Shown in pieces: positions 12,771 through 25,732 of a stretch of DNA of 64,000 nt. The notes under the pieces were generated by a model, which searched no databases, had not been told where the DNA came from, and worked only from the letters and a program-made list of their open reading frames with translations. Positions within the stretch are counted from its first letter, which is position 1, and every line of letters starts with the position of its first letter. Both the position numbers and the translations under genes were made by a program. Source of the DNA: Bathynomus jamesi (Eukaryota > Arthropoda > Malacostraca > Isopoda > Cirolanidae); NCBI GenBank assembly GCA_023014485.1, contig JAJOZX010000997.1, positions 900,001 through 964,000 of the forward strand, read 5' to 3'.

Positions 12771-15700
12771 TATATATATAATATATTCTTGTATAAAAAA
12801 GAAAATACGTTCTAAACCAAGCCATGCTTGGACGATTCATTTGAATTTTAAATGGATTATCATTGTAAAAAAACGCGAGAATTAAACATAAAAGCTGTAA
12901 AAGAAAAACTAAAGAGAAAAAGCCAAACAATGAAGCAATTAAGGTTATTTTCAAATACAATTGTACACTGTAAAGACCTCAAAAACGAACAATAAAGTGA
13001 GTTACGAAGTTTGTCTTCACATTTTATAGCAATCGTTTCAGATCTAAAGGAATTCTGGGAGAAAGGTATTACAGTGTGTGTGTGTGTGGTGAAGGCAAGA
13101 GGGTAAATGGACTTATGGAACACCCTGTACACAGTACAGAATTTGTTGAAAAGATAGGTACACAATGTTTTCGAATAAATAAACATATATAATATATATA
13201 TATATATGTGGAAAATTATAAGTTCTGACTGATGGACTGAAAAATACCTAAACGTTCACAAACGCTACATTTCCAACACACACTGATTTACGTCGTAAAA
13301 TCAGGGCAAACTACATTGTGGCGTCATGTTGATCAGGGAATCCAGTTCCCTTATCGTGATTGAGGGGGAGAGGGGGTCTGCACCTCTCCCCCAACAGCAA
13401 CACCGAGAGCAGAGACCTGTCGAGACCTTAAAGCCCCGAGAACAGGAGACACGGTGCCCTTCCCAGCGACTCACGATGGCTTAGGCCCAAAATAGCTATA
13501 GCGAAAGAGGCGGCAAGAACCCAAAGGAAACCTAAAACCGATTTCAAGACGCCTACACCGTCTCTCGACATCGCTGCTATGGGAGACTTTCTATTCGATA
13601 GCTACGAGACTACACAGCAATTTCCATTTCCTTTAAAGAACTAAAACTTCGGATTACCTTACCATCACTTCATAAGACCATCATTAGAATTCAAAGTCAA
13701 AATTAGCCCAAATGTATAACAGTAAATGGATATAGTTAAGGAATAAAACAAAGTAATATATTTGTAAAAGAAAAAGCCGAATGAGTATTTTTACTCGTAC
13801 TTTCAGAAATGTGATATCAGTAATGAGAAGGAGCACTACAGGGTGCTCCACATATGTTGCGACTAACGCGAGTTGGAACAAAATTACTAGCCTACATCTT
13901 TTAAAATTATAAAAATATGGACCGAGTTTATGTACTTCGAACTAGGACTATCTGATTTAAAAAAAAAAGTTTCGTGGTACGAGATCGGACATAGCGTTAC
14001 TACATCAGCATTTGAAATTATTTCATAAGCATAATTATTTCAAAGTCAACGATGAGAGAGAGAAGCGGACGGTTTGTGGTATATTACAAGACTGACCGTT
14101 CATTTTTCATATACCGGCAACCTATCCATCGCCACATCAGCTCCCGAAACCTATTTACGCATTTACAGTGGTATAGACCACCTTTAACTGGTGAATTAAA
14201 AGTGCCTCGCTTTTTTTTTCCTCTTTAAAGAAAATCTATATTGGGCCAAAATAATAATAATAATAATAATAATAATAATTTCAACTGGTTAGGCAACACG
14301 AGCTGGCAAAAAAAACAGTGTACATAGCAGCCTTACGACATTTGATCGCTATTTTATCGACAAGTTACTAGATTGTTAGGTTAGTTTCGCTAGTTTTTAG
14401 TGTGTCGATGTTTAGTCAACCAAATGGATATGGCGTACCTATATCATAGCGTGACAACAGCTTATACATTGCACTTGCTGGCTCTTATACAATAGATATA
14501 TCTATGCTGGTTACATAAGAATCTAGTCCTTCAAAATTAATTAAGGTACTTCGGTTAACAAATACAACACCCGTAAACCCGACTAATTGCTAATTCCACG
14601 ATACGAGCGTTTGGCCCTCAGGCAACGCTCAAAAGACGCGTGTGAACGATTGATGGAATGCTTTGAATGCAAGTAGCAGCTACATAAACAAATATTTTGT
14701 TTGCGGAGCTGAAAACCAGATTCGACGGAGGAGTTTTTATGCAGCATTTACGTGAAATAAATAATGAGGAATTCAATCAACGTCTGTAGAAGGAAAGGCT
14801 CTCCTCTCCTATCATTAATTTACTGGAGCCTAGTTAACATTAAGGAGAATGGACTTTTCCTAAAACTAAATCGGTTGTCCGTCTCCTTCATCGGATTAAC
14901 TAAGCTAATGCGTTATATACTGTATATATATACACACACACACAAACATATATCAAATGTTTACTGTATGAGTAATGGAATAACCTGTTTCTTCAGCATC
15001 CTTTCTTCGCACCGGAAATTGAAATCAATGATAATGCGTTAAAAGTAGTATATTTTTCATTTGATAACAAAATACTTAAAAAACCGAACTCATGGATTAT
15101 TAAGGCATAATTGAATCAGGCAGCAAAAATGCTTTCAACAACGATGATAAAATACAATAACCCTCCACCACATGAGATTTCAAGTATTTGCACACTTAAC
15201 ATTTTTATACGTGATAAGTGTGGTCCATCGATCGACGGTGGTTTAAGGGTGTTTCTTCGGTAGAGTTTTCACGAAATGTTCAATAAGCAAAGTACGATAC
15301 GGATCACCGTATTTCACCCGTTCTCCGCGTACAAACCGCTCAGTGAAAAGAAAACAGTGAGGCTGACGGAGCTTCAACGCGTTACGAAGACTTCTGTTCC
15401 TCCGAATGGACGAAGAGGAGTTGGGGAGGGAGGGGTCTACATGACTACGCCCGCGAAGACTCTCTAGTCATTTGAGGAAACGTGAGATGTGTGGTCCGTG
15501 TCAATTATGTAAATGTAGTGAATGATATCACCCTGAAAGAATTTTTAAGACTTCACAACTTCCAATATATTGAAAATTTATAAATAGGTCAAAACATTTA
15601 TGTTGAGTATAGTAGGCCATTCCAGAACACAGATCTTCAGATATCAACAAATACTATCCACGAAAGTGTTCTGAAACACTGCCTGCAGCTAATACTATAA

Positions 15701-16583
15701 TTATAAGTCTGGACTCCGAAAGAACACAATCAGTCAAGGGGAGTCAAACTGACAGCGCTCAAGCCAACGAATGTGGCCCTTTGACCTAACTCCTGTATTA
15801 TTATTATCACCACCATCATCGGATTCAAAACTCCCGACCTCAATATCTTAAATTTGCTTACTGCAGCTTTATCGAAACTTTTATCCAATGTCTCCCCCCT
15901 TGAAACTGAAGTTAACTGTTCGAGCTCCCCTTAATTCAACTACAAATTGCCTTCGTGAAGCGTATTTCATTGGTACCATATTCAGGAGAGGAACCACTGA
16001 AAATGAAGGTTTAATTTACTGATGTACTAAAGTTCATGGAATTCTCTAATTTTTTACATGTCACACCCGGTGTAATGAAACAATAAAATTACTGAAAACA
16101 TCCACATCTTTACTGTTGTATCATTTGCTAACTCCACGCGCCGCCGAGTTTGGGAAACTCTGGCTTACGGAGAAATTGTGTTACCCACCGGGTTACGGGC
16201 GCTGCTTAAGAGCAAAATAATATGTACCATAAGGTATAAAGTCAGAATTTGTATTAAATGTCCATTGTGATTTGCGAGGCTAATTAGTTTTTAGCTACAA
16301 TAAAAAAGCCTATTTTGTCAGGCTGAACTCTGTATGTACAGTATGTACTAAAGTGTTTCTCTAGTCTATGGAAAAATTTACATTCCAAGTAAGAGGAAGT
16401 GTACAGGTCACAGCAACAACTGTATAGTTAACCAATAAGTTTTGAACCAATTCAGCGGGAAATTTAAAAAATGCCTGACCCTAATAACAGTATAGCCATC
16501 ATGGATTCTCTTTTTAATGGTTTTAATCCGGTATTAAACTCAGCCTACAGTTCTTACATTAGTCAACTGAATGCAATATAAAC
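12771..16583. other. Non-coding stretch, nothing recognised beyond microsatellites
   Basis: A short (TA)n lies near 13184-13207 and an (AAT)n near 14250-14278. A mariner-like terminus (ACACCCTGTAC) ends near 13128 and another (ACAGGGTGCTCCA) begins near 13838. A GC-richer patch at 13320-13480 has a small hairpin of G and C runs. I recognise no gene in any of it. Confidence 0.5.
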
Positions 16584-17343
16584 CAGTGTGCTCAACCTTT
16601 TTTAAGCTGCGAGCCTGCGACCCAAATTCTGGTCGCGGGGCTAGCTCGGCGACCCATGCCTTCAAACAGTCAGAGCTGGGCAATAAATACATTGCATGTA
16701 TTTAAATACTAAATACTAAATACATGGGAGAAACGTATTTAAATACTAAATACTAAATACATTTACGAATGTATTTAGATACTAAATACAAAATACATCA
16801 ATTGTATTTAAATACATTTGTAAATACATTTAAATACATACAAATTTTAACATATGCATTCACTAATCACTAAGCCATGACACGCACACGATAAAGAAAT
16901 CAACCGCTTTCGACTAAGAGTGGCACACAACTGATTGAACTGACACGTTGAAACATGAACCATGCTGTACTACAATGTCGACGCGTCGTACTGTGCTAGT
17001 ACAGAACGTGTATTAAACCAGTAAAAGTATTTACATTTTTATATTTTGAGTATTAAATACATTGTATTTAAATACTCATTAAAGTATTTAAATACTACTT
17101 TTAAATACATGAAAAACAATGTATTTATAAATACAGTTCTAAATACACAAATGTATTTAAATACGTATTTAAATACAAATGTATTTAAATACTGCCCAGC
17201 TCTGCAAACAGTTCACTCGTAATAGATAAAAATAATAGTAAAATAATCAGGAATAACAAACAAGTGATAATTTAATAAGTTAATGACCCAATCAAACTTG
17301 GTAACCCAATTTTGGGTCGCTACCCAGGGATTAAGAAGCACTG
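16584..17343. mobile_element. hAT-type MITE (outer), host of a second hAT MITE
   Basis: The left end CAGTGTGCTCAACC and the right end (reverse complement CAGTGCTTCTTAATCC) are imperfect inverted repeats. The subterminal GCGACCCAAA blocks are also inverted. The flanks ATATAAAC (16576-16583) and GTATAGAC (17344-17351) match at 6 of 8 positions, as expected for an old 8-bp duplication. It is interrupted by the younger element at 16671-17204. Confidence 0.7.
16671..17204. mobile_element. hAT-type MITE (inner) with AAATAC-rich core
   Basis: The ends are CAGAGCTGGGCA and its inverted copy TGCCCAGCTCTG. The flanks are perfect 8-bp direct repeats CAAACAGT at 16663-16670 and 17205-17212. The interior is largely built from GTATTTAAATAC-type palindromic blocks on both sides of a central non-repetitive segment of about 170 bp. 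It is non-coding. Its perfect target duplication makes it younger than the outer element. Confidence 0.92.
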
Positions 17344-18356
17344 GTATAGACTACGCTCAGACCTAATTCTCCACTATAGTAGTACGCCATAAAGGTTGTA
17401 CTCGAGAGTATAGGGAAGGAAGCTCTAATTATAGCCTATGCAATTCAATGCAAATTCATACGGTAATACATACATTACTCGTATAAAATTATAAACAAAT
17501 TCAAAAAAATATATTGTCCTCTATTCCGACTATTTGCGAGTATAATCTTCGTTTATCGCTATCTTCGAATTAGCCCGAGCTTAATACAAAGTTACATTTA
17601 ATTGTGCTTGAAAGGCTTCATGAAGACACTTTAAAGCAATTCTCAGGACAAACGTTAGTAAATGTAAACGCTGCATAAAAAAAAAAACAGATACAGAGTA
17701 TAAAACATAGCCCAGTAAAGCCTGAGGCTTAAGGGCCAAATTAGATAAAAAATAGTTCAGCTTCACAATTATTTGTCACATAAATTACTGTAATGTAATA
17801 CTGTATAGTGTATTTATTTTATTCATTAATAAAGGTAGTCAATTCATTTCAAATTCAAAAGTATCCCTCCCTTAGACAGAATTTCCTTTAAATGTAAATG
17901 AAGGGTACAGTTCTCTCAAACTAGTAAGGCTGCCAACGTAACCCTACATACGGGTTAGTCATAGCATATGCCCATTAGTGGGTCTATTACGCAAGTTACT
18001 ACCTACCATATACGTACCTCAGAAAGGCTAAGCTATTCAACTATCTTAAGCCTATATAGATTTTAAATTATGATTTATCCACACTAATTACCGTTAGAGT
18101 GGATATACTATAAAGTCTCGTCGTTAAAGGGCCTTATGACTGAGGCTTCAAAATACCATACAAGTGCCTACAACAATGAGATTAAAATGTCAATACAGGC
18201 AACAGGTCGTACTAACTTCCAGGAAGTCTAAGTATCGTAAGAGGTACGCCTGTATGATATGCCATAACGTATTGTGAACACTCACAAATATGAAAACTAA
18301 TTTTAAGTCCGCATAAAACTGAAACAGCGGCTCGAGCCACTTCAATCCTCTAAAGC
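17344..18356. other. Non-coding stretch, nothing recognised
   Basis: AT-rich sequence with no gene, RNA or repeat boundary that I can support. Confidence 0.5.
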
Positions 18357-18550
18357 CAGTGGTTCCCAACCGGTTTTGGCTTATGGCCCCCCTTAGGAAC
18401 CTTATTTTTTCCCGTGGCCCCCATAAGCATTATTTTCAGTAGGTAATATGCAGATTTAACTCTATTTTAAAAAATAACATTTTCCTGTGGCCCCCTTCAA
18501 ATGTGCCATGGCCCCCAGGGAGCCATATGGCCCCCGGTTGGGAAACACTG
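18357..18550. mobile_element. hAT-type MITE, about 194 bp
   Basis: It begins CAGTGGTTCCCAACCGG and ends CCGGTTGGGAAACACTG, inverted repeats with one mismatch. GGCCCCC-rich blocks repeat inside. The expected 8-bp duplication is not exact: TCTAAAGC precedes the element, while TCTAAACG lies six bases beyond the right end. Age or a small insertion may explain this. Confidence 0.75.
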
Positions 18551-21500
18551 CCTGAGTCTAAACGACAAAATATTCGTTTAGGCATATCGGAAAGGGATAT
18601 CTTAATCGAGAAAGCAGACAAACATTCTATTCCGGAATTAAGGGCCAAGCAAGTGAAAGTATTGTCTCGACGTTTCCACAAAAATAAAAAAAAACCTTTA
18701 TGCAAAAGATCATGCAGGCGCGTCTGCAGGATGTCACGAACAATATGGGCTAGGCCCCAAGCCTCGCATGTTCCTTTGCAAAACTGCGAGTCGAGTTGAA
18801 AAATTTCACCAACATTTCAGCGAGTTTTCTTATTGCGCGATATTTGCAGGGATGACTCTAGTGTTGGTGCATAGTTACGTAACAATCGAGCCTACCTTCT
18901 ATTTACCATTCGTTCGGTTATGTATGATTAATTTTAATGCATTCAAAATTGTTTAGTCAAATTCTCTCAACTTAGGTTGTATGCTTTCGCTGTATTAGAG
19001 GGGCAACCTATTTCCACACAAGATGCGAGTGAAAATAGACCAAATTTGCCGGCACAATGACTGGGTATGGAAATAAATATTTCACAACTGCCAGTTTAGA
19101 AAAGTGAAAAAAATCTGTCATCCTTATAAAGCATCTGTCATGACTCAATTAGAATACAATTAAACTGCAACCGGATCTAAATTTTCTTAATACATCTCAA
19201 TAATACACCGATCAGTCATAAGAACTATCCTGTAGAAATGCGATATCAATACAACTTCATATAACTCCAGATAGGCTTACACTTATGTAGGCTATCTATA
19301 GATTTAGTCCATAGGGTAGTTTATTATTAAATACGATAGTTATAGACATTAAGTTAACACGTTAAGAGAACATTATAGCATTCGGCTGCCGAATATTTAT
19401 GAGATTTGAACAAATAAAACTATAAATAAATAAAATAAACCGGTGAAAATAACTGTTGGGGTGATTCATAAGGCTAAGTTTCAAATTCTAGCAAGGTTTC
19501 ACTATACGGCAGTGGCCTAACTATTACTCAGCCAAAAAGACTTTCTGGCTCTCGATGCCAACAGCATTTGGCACTTCCATCTCTCCACCTGGCACACACA
19601 AACTTTATAGCAAAGGCCATCTTACACACCAAATACTGAATGTTTTCATTGTTAGATGCTCGATTTTAGACCAAGATAATATGATCACTGGTGTTTGTTA
19701 TAATTTAATAGCATTTGGTCGCGGGATGACAATGAATTGAAACAACTCCAAGACTATTATTTTTCTTTCAAGATTAAGCAGCATTACATTCAGTAATTAA
19801 ATGGTTAAAGATACGCAATCGGTCTAGGGAAAACTTTAAGCATTGGCACGAAGGCCTGATATGTCTTGTAGTTACGGTATACATGTCAACACACTACCGT
19901 AGGTATATCAAACAGGCCAACGTGGGTGGCCATCCTCTACAACTTTCGTGTATACGAAACCAACGTTACAAAGCACGGTGCTACATAGCTATTAGTTATA
20001 TAAGCATCACGCTTATATAACCTGAAAACATTCAAAGTTTCAAATCGGCTTAAAATTTAAATTTAAAATAAGCATTCAAATCAAATTATAGCACCTTAAA
20101 TATAAACACGAAATGAGGAAAGGCCACAGATAGGTGCTATGACTATGTACAGACAGAAGCTATTCATTTTTAACTACTATTCATTTAACACGCGAAATAA
20201 GGATTCTTATTACGATTATACGACATTCCAAATAAAAAATGAAGGTCATGCTTGGTAATACGATTTCTTCGAGCCAAATTAATTTTCTAATTATGTTGAA
20301 TAATAATAATGAAGAGAAAATATGAAGAGTTATCTCCAAGTTATAAGCACACAACAATGTGCTTAACCCGTGCCATACAATCCATACAACCAATACATTA
20401 GCTTACACAGTATATTCAAGTTAGAACTCTAAATGTCCATTCCTTTCAATTATGACTGATTTTCTCAGATTAATTCGCCAAACATTCAATTTTCCCAATA
20501 AATGTCACGTTTTATCTGATTCACCGAGTGAAGAGAGTTCCTCGCACGAAGATTGCAGCCTCAAAAGAATAAAGCATGCGTGCCATCCCTGCACCGCAGA
20601 CGTTCCGCATCCATTATCCATAATTATTGGGTCATATCAGAGGAATGGTTTTATACTACAGCAAGAAGCGATACTGCACTTATGAGCGCCTTTATTCATT
20701 TTGCCGAGTAAACTGCTCAGTACCTCCACTTAAGGTTGTAAGCTCTCAAAAGTCTACAGGACATTCCTCCGTTTCGTAACTATTTTGGCAGAAAAATTAG
20801 AAGTCTTTACAGGAGTTGAACTTCATACAAACCTTTAATTTATTTTTAGCGGATAACAGAAATAATCGAAGATTCTTTTAAAGCGAGCTAGGCTATTTGA
20901 AATACCCGACTACAGTATTAATAAGACTTTATTAATCATAAGAAAACAATTTGTACATTTTCTCTCAATTAAAAAACATCCACAGATTACTGAAACGAAT
21001 CTCGCATAAGCGATCGAAATGAAAAACTCCCACCGGCAATAAAGGAAAGTAGATAGCCTGAATGAAGAGAAATAACTTTCTATTTGAAATCGCAAGAAAT
21101 CACACTCGCACACAATTTACATTTACATATATATATAAAGTCTCATATATAATTCAAACAACCTACATATATATACGATACATGGTGCTAACCTCAGAAT
21201 AAATTGCCTCATGAAACTTATTAAAAAGAAAACGTAGGTAGCCTCACGAAGGTAATTTCCCTTACCTATACAATATTCTCCAGAGAATGATATGCTGCTA
21301 TTAATTATACACCATTTAACTTTATCACCACAAATCATTTCCGTTATCTTATCATGATAGCAAATTAACTTTTACAAGTCTATCATTATTCGCTAAAAAA
21401 AAAAATTTCAGCTATCAAAAGTTTAGCTTTGCTCTAATTCATTAATTACGACTCGTTTAAAGGGGTCATTTTAATTGTTTACTATGCACTACTTTGGAGT

Positions 21501-22172
21501 TGCTAATACAAAGCATTCATTATTTAAAACTACTTTCATGCGATTTTAAGTAGACACTGAATTCAAATATCTGACGTGTTCAAAGTGGCACGAACAAATT
21601 AAGAACGTATGCCATGCCCATTTCAAGATATGGGGTGCCTAATTCATTCACATTTTTGTTTAGTAACATACTTTATAAACAGACAATTTTTGAGGTACCC
21701 AACAAAAGACAAACGGGTATCCATAAAAGGGCAGGATATACGTACAGAAACCCATTTTCAAATGATCACCAGTAAGAGTTACGCAAGTGTATATTTTGGT
21801 TCAAGTAGGCTAGGCTACTTCAGTAGCTTTATAAATAATTTTAAAGATAGTCAGCCAACTTGAAATAGATATTTTGCAAAAAACTGATGACAAAATTGGG
21901 TATAGCTCTAGATCATTCATTTGACTTAGATAACATCGATAGGCCCAAATGGCTTCAGGTTTTTCAAATTTAATATAATGTAATCTTACTATTTTCCAGG
22001 GTAGGCCTAACCTAAATTTATTGACCCAGGGATTTAACTTAAGATTGTTCGTAGTTTAGTTAAACACAGACAACTCAACACATTACCTTAATTATTATTA
22101 TTATTTACTCAAAACGAATCACAATTTAACCGAACTAACATTCAAAAAAACAAAAATTTGAGGCCTACATAC
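18551..22172. other. Non-coding stretch, probably first-intron sequence
   Basis: Immediately downstream (minus strand) of the splice donor at 22172 this should be intron. I searched by eye for the next PDZ exon on the minus strand and found none here or further left. The open frames at 18503-18799 and 20452-20685 lack recognisable domains. Confidence 0.5.
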
Positions 22173-22277
22173 CTTTTGAATGCAAAGTGGGGTCGCAAAA
22201 TCTTTCCCACCTTGAAGTCTAAATCCCCAGGAGGCTCCTGCATTCTTGTTCAACTTAATGGTCATTAAGTTAGCCAT
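22173..22277 (-). CDS. First coding exon of a Zasp/PDLIM-like PDZ protein
   Basis: The minus strand encodes 35 residues from an ATG at 22277. They start MANLMTIKLNKNAGASWGF and end in PLCIQK, followed at once by a consensus donor (AAG|GTATGT). The SWGFRLQGGKDFATPL core is the carboxylate-binding loop and first strands of the PDZ domain at the very N-terminus of the Zasp / PDLIM / ALP-Enigma family. These proteins are actin- and alpha-actinin-binding scaffolds of muscle Z-discs and adhesion sites. In that family the reading continues with VN.GSLA..AGL in the next exon, so an intron after QK, phase 0, fits. The remaining exons are not found in this window and should lie further left. Only this exon can be supported; which paralogue it is cannot be decided. 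Confidence 0.85.
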
Positions 22278-22400
22278 ATTTGATTATGGACTAGGCCAAC
22301 GAAAAAGGCCGAATAAAAAGGGTCCGAGTCACAACACTGAAATTCCCGCCTTGCAAAAGCACTACACGCCGTCCAGAACTATCCGACGAGACTGATGTCA
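22278..22400 (-). promoter_or_regulatory. 5' leader and possible initiator of the PDZ gene
   Basis: Upstream of the ATG (minus strand) lies about 115 bp with a higher GC content than its surroundings. It contains ATCAGTC around 22391-22396, which fits the arthropod initiator TCAGT with A at 22393. No TATA box is seen at the expected distance. A further upstream non-coding exon cannot be excluded. Confidence 0.3.
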
Positions 22401-22823
22401 AGCAGACGACTGAGTTTAAGTTTCAAAAAAATCACAGAAATTCTCCTGCTTCAGATTTTGAATACCCGCCAAGTGTAGTTGCCATTTGGGGCTTTTATCA
22501 CGGTTCGCTTTAGGATATTTTTTAAATACTTTATAAAAACAAAAATATTTTATTGATGTGAAAGAATGTGGGTAGGGTAAACTACAGTATAGCAAAAAAT
22601 ATATATGTATTATTACATATTACATTACAACAGTAACTATCAGTTTTAAAGTGAGGATGCATTTTTTTTCCTGAAATTCCAATGCAATTTCTATTAATAC
22701 TTATTCACTGCATATATAAATAGGTAAACCAAACCAAGTTTTATTTAAAAAAAAAATAAAAGAAATTGTGTTCGCGCAAAGACTTTATCCAACAGAAAAT
22801 TGTTCACTAAAATATTTTTCCCT

Positions 22824-22858
<35 letters not shown>

Positions 22859-23009
22859 GCCCTCTCAGAGGTCCAGAAAGGCCCGGGCCACTTCCAGCTT
22901 TTGAGGCCTATAGCTAAATCCAATTATTACTTTCACTGCGAAACATTATATTCAAACCTGAGTTTTACATTTGATGCCCCCCTTAAGCTTGAGGCCCAGG
23001 CCAAATGGC
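22401..23009. other. Upstream flank of the PDZ gene, with a (TA)n tract
   Basis: A (TA)n tract occupies about 22827-22855. Nothing else was recognised. Confidence 0.5.
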
Positions 23010-23082
23010 CCTCCTAGCCCCTATACAAGCGTCGTTCTTTACGTTATTTATACTGCGTGTTCTTTGCAGTTGAATGTGTGAT

Positions 23083-23127
<45 letters not shown>
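23010..23127 (+). repeat. SINE subfamily A tail fragment plus (TA)n
   Basis: ACAAGCGTCGTTCTTTACGTT followed by a CTGCGTGTTCTTTGCAGTTGA-like segment matches the distal tail of the subfamily A SINE at 12416-12770 and 34905-35205. It runs directly into a (TA)n array at about 23081-23127. The tRNA-like part is missing, so it is a truncated copy. Confidence 0.7.
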
Positions 23128-23129
<2 letters not shown>

Positions 23130-23559
23130 TCCTTTTCTTAATTTGAACATTAGCAGGCATTTCGAGACGAGACATCTTTCCATCATCAGTCATTTTTACA
23201 AATGAAGTAATTTGACCTAATTTTAAGCTTATTGATGAAGTACATACGTACATCTTGAAATTGATATTTGCAATTTTTTTTTTTTTTTTTTGAATAGATA
23301 ACTATCACAAGTAAGAAGATGTGCATTACTAATACAAGGATTTTTCGTTCGTTTGAGGTCAACTAAATGCGATGCTTTTAGAACTGATCTGAATATTAAG
23401 TGCAGTTGTGATGAACATGTAAACATTTCCTTGTGTATTTTTATGACTGAAAAATCTACCGATTGATAATTTTTTTATGATGATTAATAATCTTTGAGTG
23501 GGAGTTTACTGTGAACAATGTATAATGAGGATTCTAGTGTGGAAAATATGTTACACTGG

Positions 23560-23685
23560 TCTTCAACAACAACAACAACAACGTGACCGAGATAATCTAA
23601 AAAAGAAAGAAAAGGTATTCTAAACAACAACAACAACAACAACGTGACCGAGATAATCTAAAAAAGAAAGAAAAGGTATTCTAAA
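23560..23685. repeat. Tandem duplication of a 61-bp unit
   Basis: A CAACAACAA tract followed by CGTGACCGAGATAATC and GAAAAGGTATTCTAAA occurs twice head to tail, with essentially no differences between the units. This is a recent local tandem duplication. It is non-coding. Confidence 0.8.
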
Positions 23686-23859
23686 TCCTGAACAGTTGGT
23701 CGAAAACACCAAAAGTAAACAAACTTCTAATCTGTTTCAATTCGATAGTAGGGTATAGAACATATTTACACAAAGATTATGTAGCGACCATGGCTCGGTC
23801 TCGCGCAAAGCTCTAGGTCCCCTCCATCATAATTATGACCTTAAATGTTGCGAAGGAGG

Positions 23860-24190
23860 TTAAACAATCCCATCATTACATTTCCAGAAAGGAGGAGGAG
23901 GAGGAGGAGGAGGTTCGATGAGATCATCTCTCGGTCCTACGTTTCCTGATTTTAACGCGTCAGTAATAATTAATAATGTTTGGAATTGTTTAACCTTCTT
24001 CTTAAAGGCAAAGGTCGCGTGAAGGAGGGAACCCGCAGCTTTACGCGGGATCCGAACCACGGGTCACTACATCACCCGAACGCGGGAGACCGGTCACCAT
24101 CCAACAACTGAGCAAGCCCAGTGTCGTTTACCCTCGTTGATGTACGGGAAGCAGTGTCGCGACGTGCCCACAACGTGACTCCTTCAACAT
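23860..24190 (-). repeat. tRNA-derived SINE (family 5), second copy
   Basis: On the minus strand an A-box-like TTGCTCAGTTGTTGG and a B-box-like GGTTCGGATCCC are about 50 bp apart, the spacing of a tRNA internal promoter. The sequence upstream of the A box matches the copy at 7600-8025. A short (GGA)n run lies at 23888-23914. It is a tRNA-related SINE. Confidence 0.65.
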
Positions 24191-24359
24191 GTCTATGGAA
24201 AATAAACTCATGAACGAGGACTGAATTCAAACCATAAACCAAAAAGATGAAAGTAACGTAGGGTGATTATCATTATCAAAATCTTGCTTCAAAGGTATTA
24301 TTTATAACAGTTATTTTTGAAGCACGACCTTTGAATCCCTTTAAATCAACGCCCAACGC

Positions 24360-24555
24360 GGGCACCACCACCCCCCAGTGGGTGTTTGAGAATCTTAGGG
24401 GGTGGGTAGGAAACTGTAAAATTGTTACCTTTTATTAATAAATCACTTATCACTTATCCTGTTATATTATTATCTTTATGAGGGGGCACCAGCAAATATT
24501 GATGGACATAAGGGGGCGTTGGCCTAAAAAAAGTTGGGAACCACCGCTCTAAATA
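24360..24555. mobile_element. Degraded hAT-type MITE
   Basis: The right end reads GTTGGGAACCACCGCTC and the left part contains CAGTGGGTGTTTGAGAATC. Both resemble hAT MITE termini such as that at 18357. The interior has GGGGG-rich blocks on both sides. No clean target duplication is visible, so the limits are approximate. Confidence 0.5.
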
Positions 24556-24664
24556 TATAAAGAAACGTATAATAATGAAATACAGTTCTTGGATATTAAT
24601 GTCAAAATTTAAAATGACGGATCCTGACATAACAAACATATATAAAGCATATCGATAAAGGAAA

Positions 24665-24850
24665 CGCCAGCGTCCGGAGCTCATTGGTAACACCGTTTCC
24701 TAATAGCGAAGTGAAGACACTGCGGTGAGGGTTTGAATCATTCTGATGATGGTGGTAATAGTAATACAGGAGTTACGGAAATGTCCTCATTAGTGGCCTG
24801 AGCACTGTGCCAGTTTCTGGCCCTCCTGACCGATTACAATCATTATCGAT
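24665..24850 (+). repeat. tRNA-derived SINE (family 4), copy 1
   Basis: GCCAGCGTCCGGAGCTCATT GGTAAC (A-box region), then a GGTTTGAATC B box, then a tail ending CCAGTTTCTGGCCCTCCTGAC. A second copy with the same beginning and the same tail lies at 29727-29840. Confidence 0.6.
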
Positions 24851-25133
24851 AATAGACTTCACACCAACAACGGCTGTTATGCCCCTTTCATTTATGTAAA
24901 GTATCAAATACATTTTTTATACAAAGAATTTACAAAATCTCTCGAGACTTCGTATCTCTAACGATGAAATAAAAATAATCAGACAGCCTTGATTAATAAT
25001 AATTATTATCTACAATGCATGATAGAATTTTTTTTTTTTAAATTGCTAAAACAATATCTACGTAAATGTGAAAAACGAAAAGCACAATCCAGAATATGTT
25101 ATACTGTATTATAAGTAAGATATAGTTAAAGGA

Positions 25134-25171
<38 letters not shown>

Positions 25172-25509
25172 AAACTGAAACTATAATCAGAGACCGCAAA
25201 GTGAATATTCAAATAAGGATAAAAAATAATTGTAAAAAGTTATTATAAACCAAATATAATCTTGTTACTCAGAAAAAAAAAAGCATTTATAAATGACAGT
25301 AGTATTGTTGTGTAACAGCGTAACCTGTTCCGAAGATGGATGCAAGTCCTCCTACACTAGTCACAAGGCAAATACATACCTTCACACAACATAAATATAA
25401 ACCAAGCAGTTTGCACCAACATTCTAAACTTGTGCATAAAAAATCCACAGACAAAAATATCTTAAGAGTTTCTCATTCTCTTCGGAACCACACACACACA
25501 CACACACAT

Positions 25510-25588
<79 letters not shown>

Positions 25589-25732
25589 AAAAGAACTGCA
25601 GAATCTATATTTTTAGATTTTTAAATAAATAATGTAAAATGAAATGGCGTGCTCGTTCAGTATATTTTTGTGAAGTTATTATGTAGGCTCCTTGGACACA
25701 CCACACACATACACACATTTTCATATACACCT
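24851..25732. other. Non-coding stretch with (AAT)n and a compound microsatellite
   Basis: (AAT)n lies at about 25135-25169. A compound array of CA, then TA, then TG repeats spans about 25489-25588. Because CA and TG are complementary, this array is itself a perfect inverted repeat around a TA core. No gene was recognised. Confidence 0.7.

Noticed and set aside
9781..13128. A single 3.3-kb mariner-type element between matching termini
   Set aside because: The termini are similar but no transposase remnant lies between them, and other complete elements occupy the interval.
18503..18799. 98-residue plus-strand open frame with basic residues
   Set aside because: It starts inside a hAT MITE and shows no recognisable domain or splice context.
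25336..25632. 98-residue open frame with His-Thr and Cys-Val runs
   Set aside because: It reads through the CA-TA-TG compound microsatellite.
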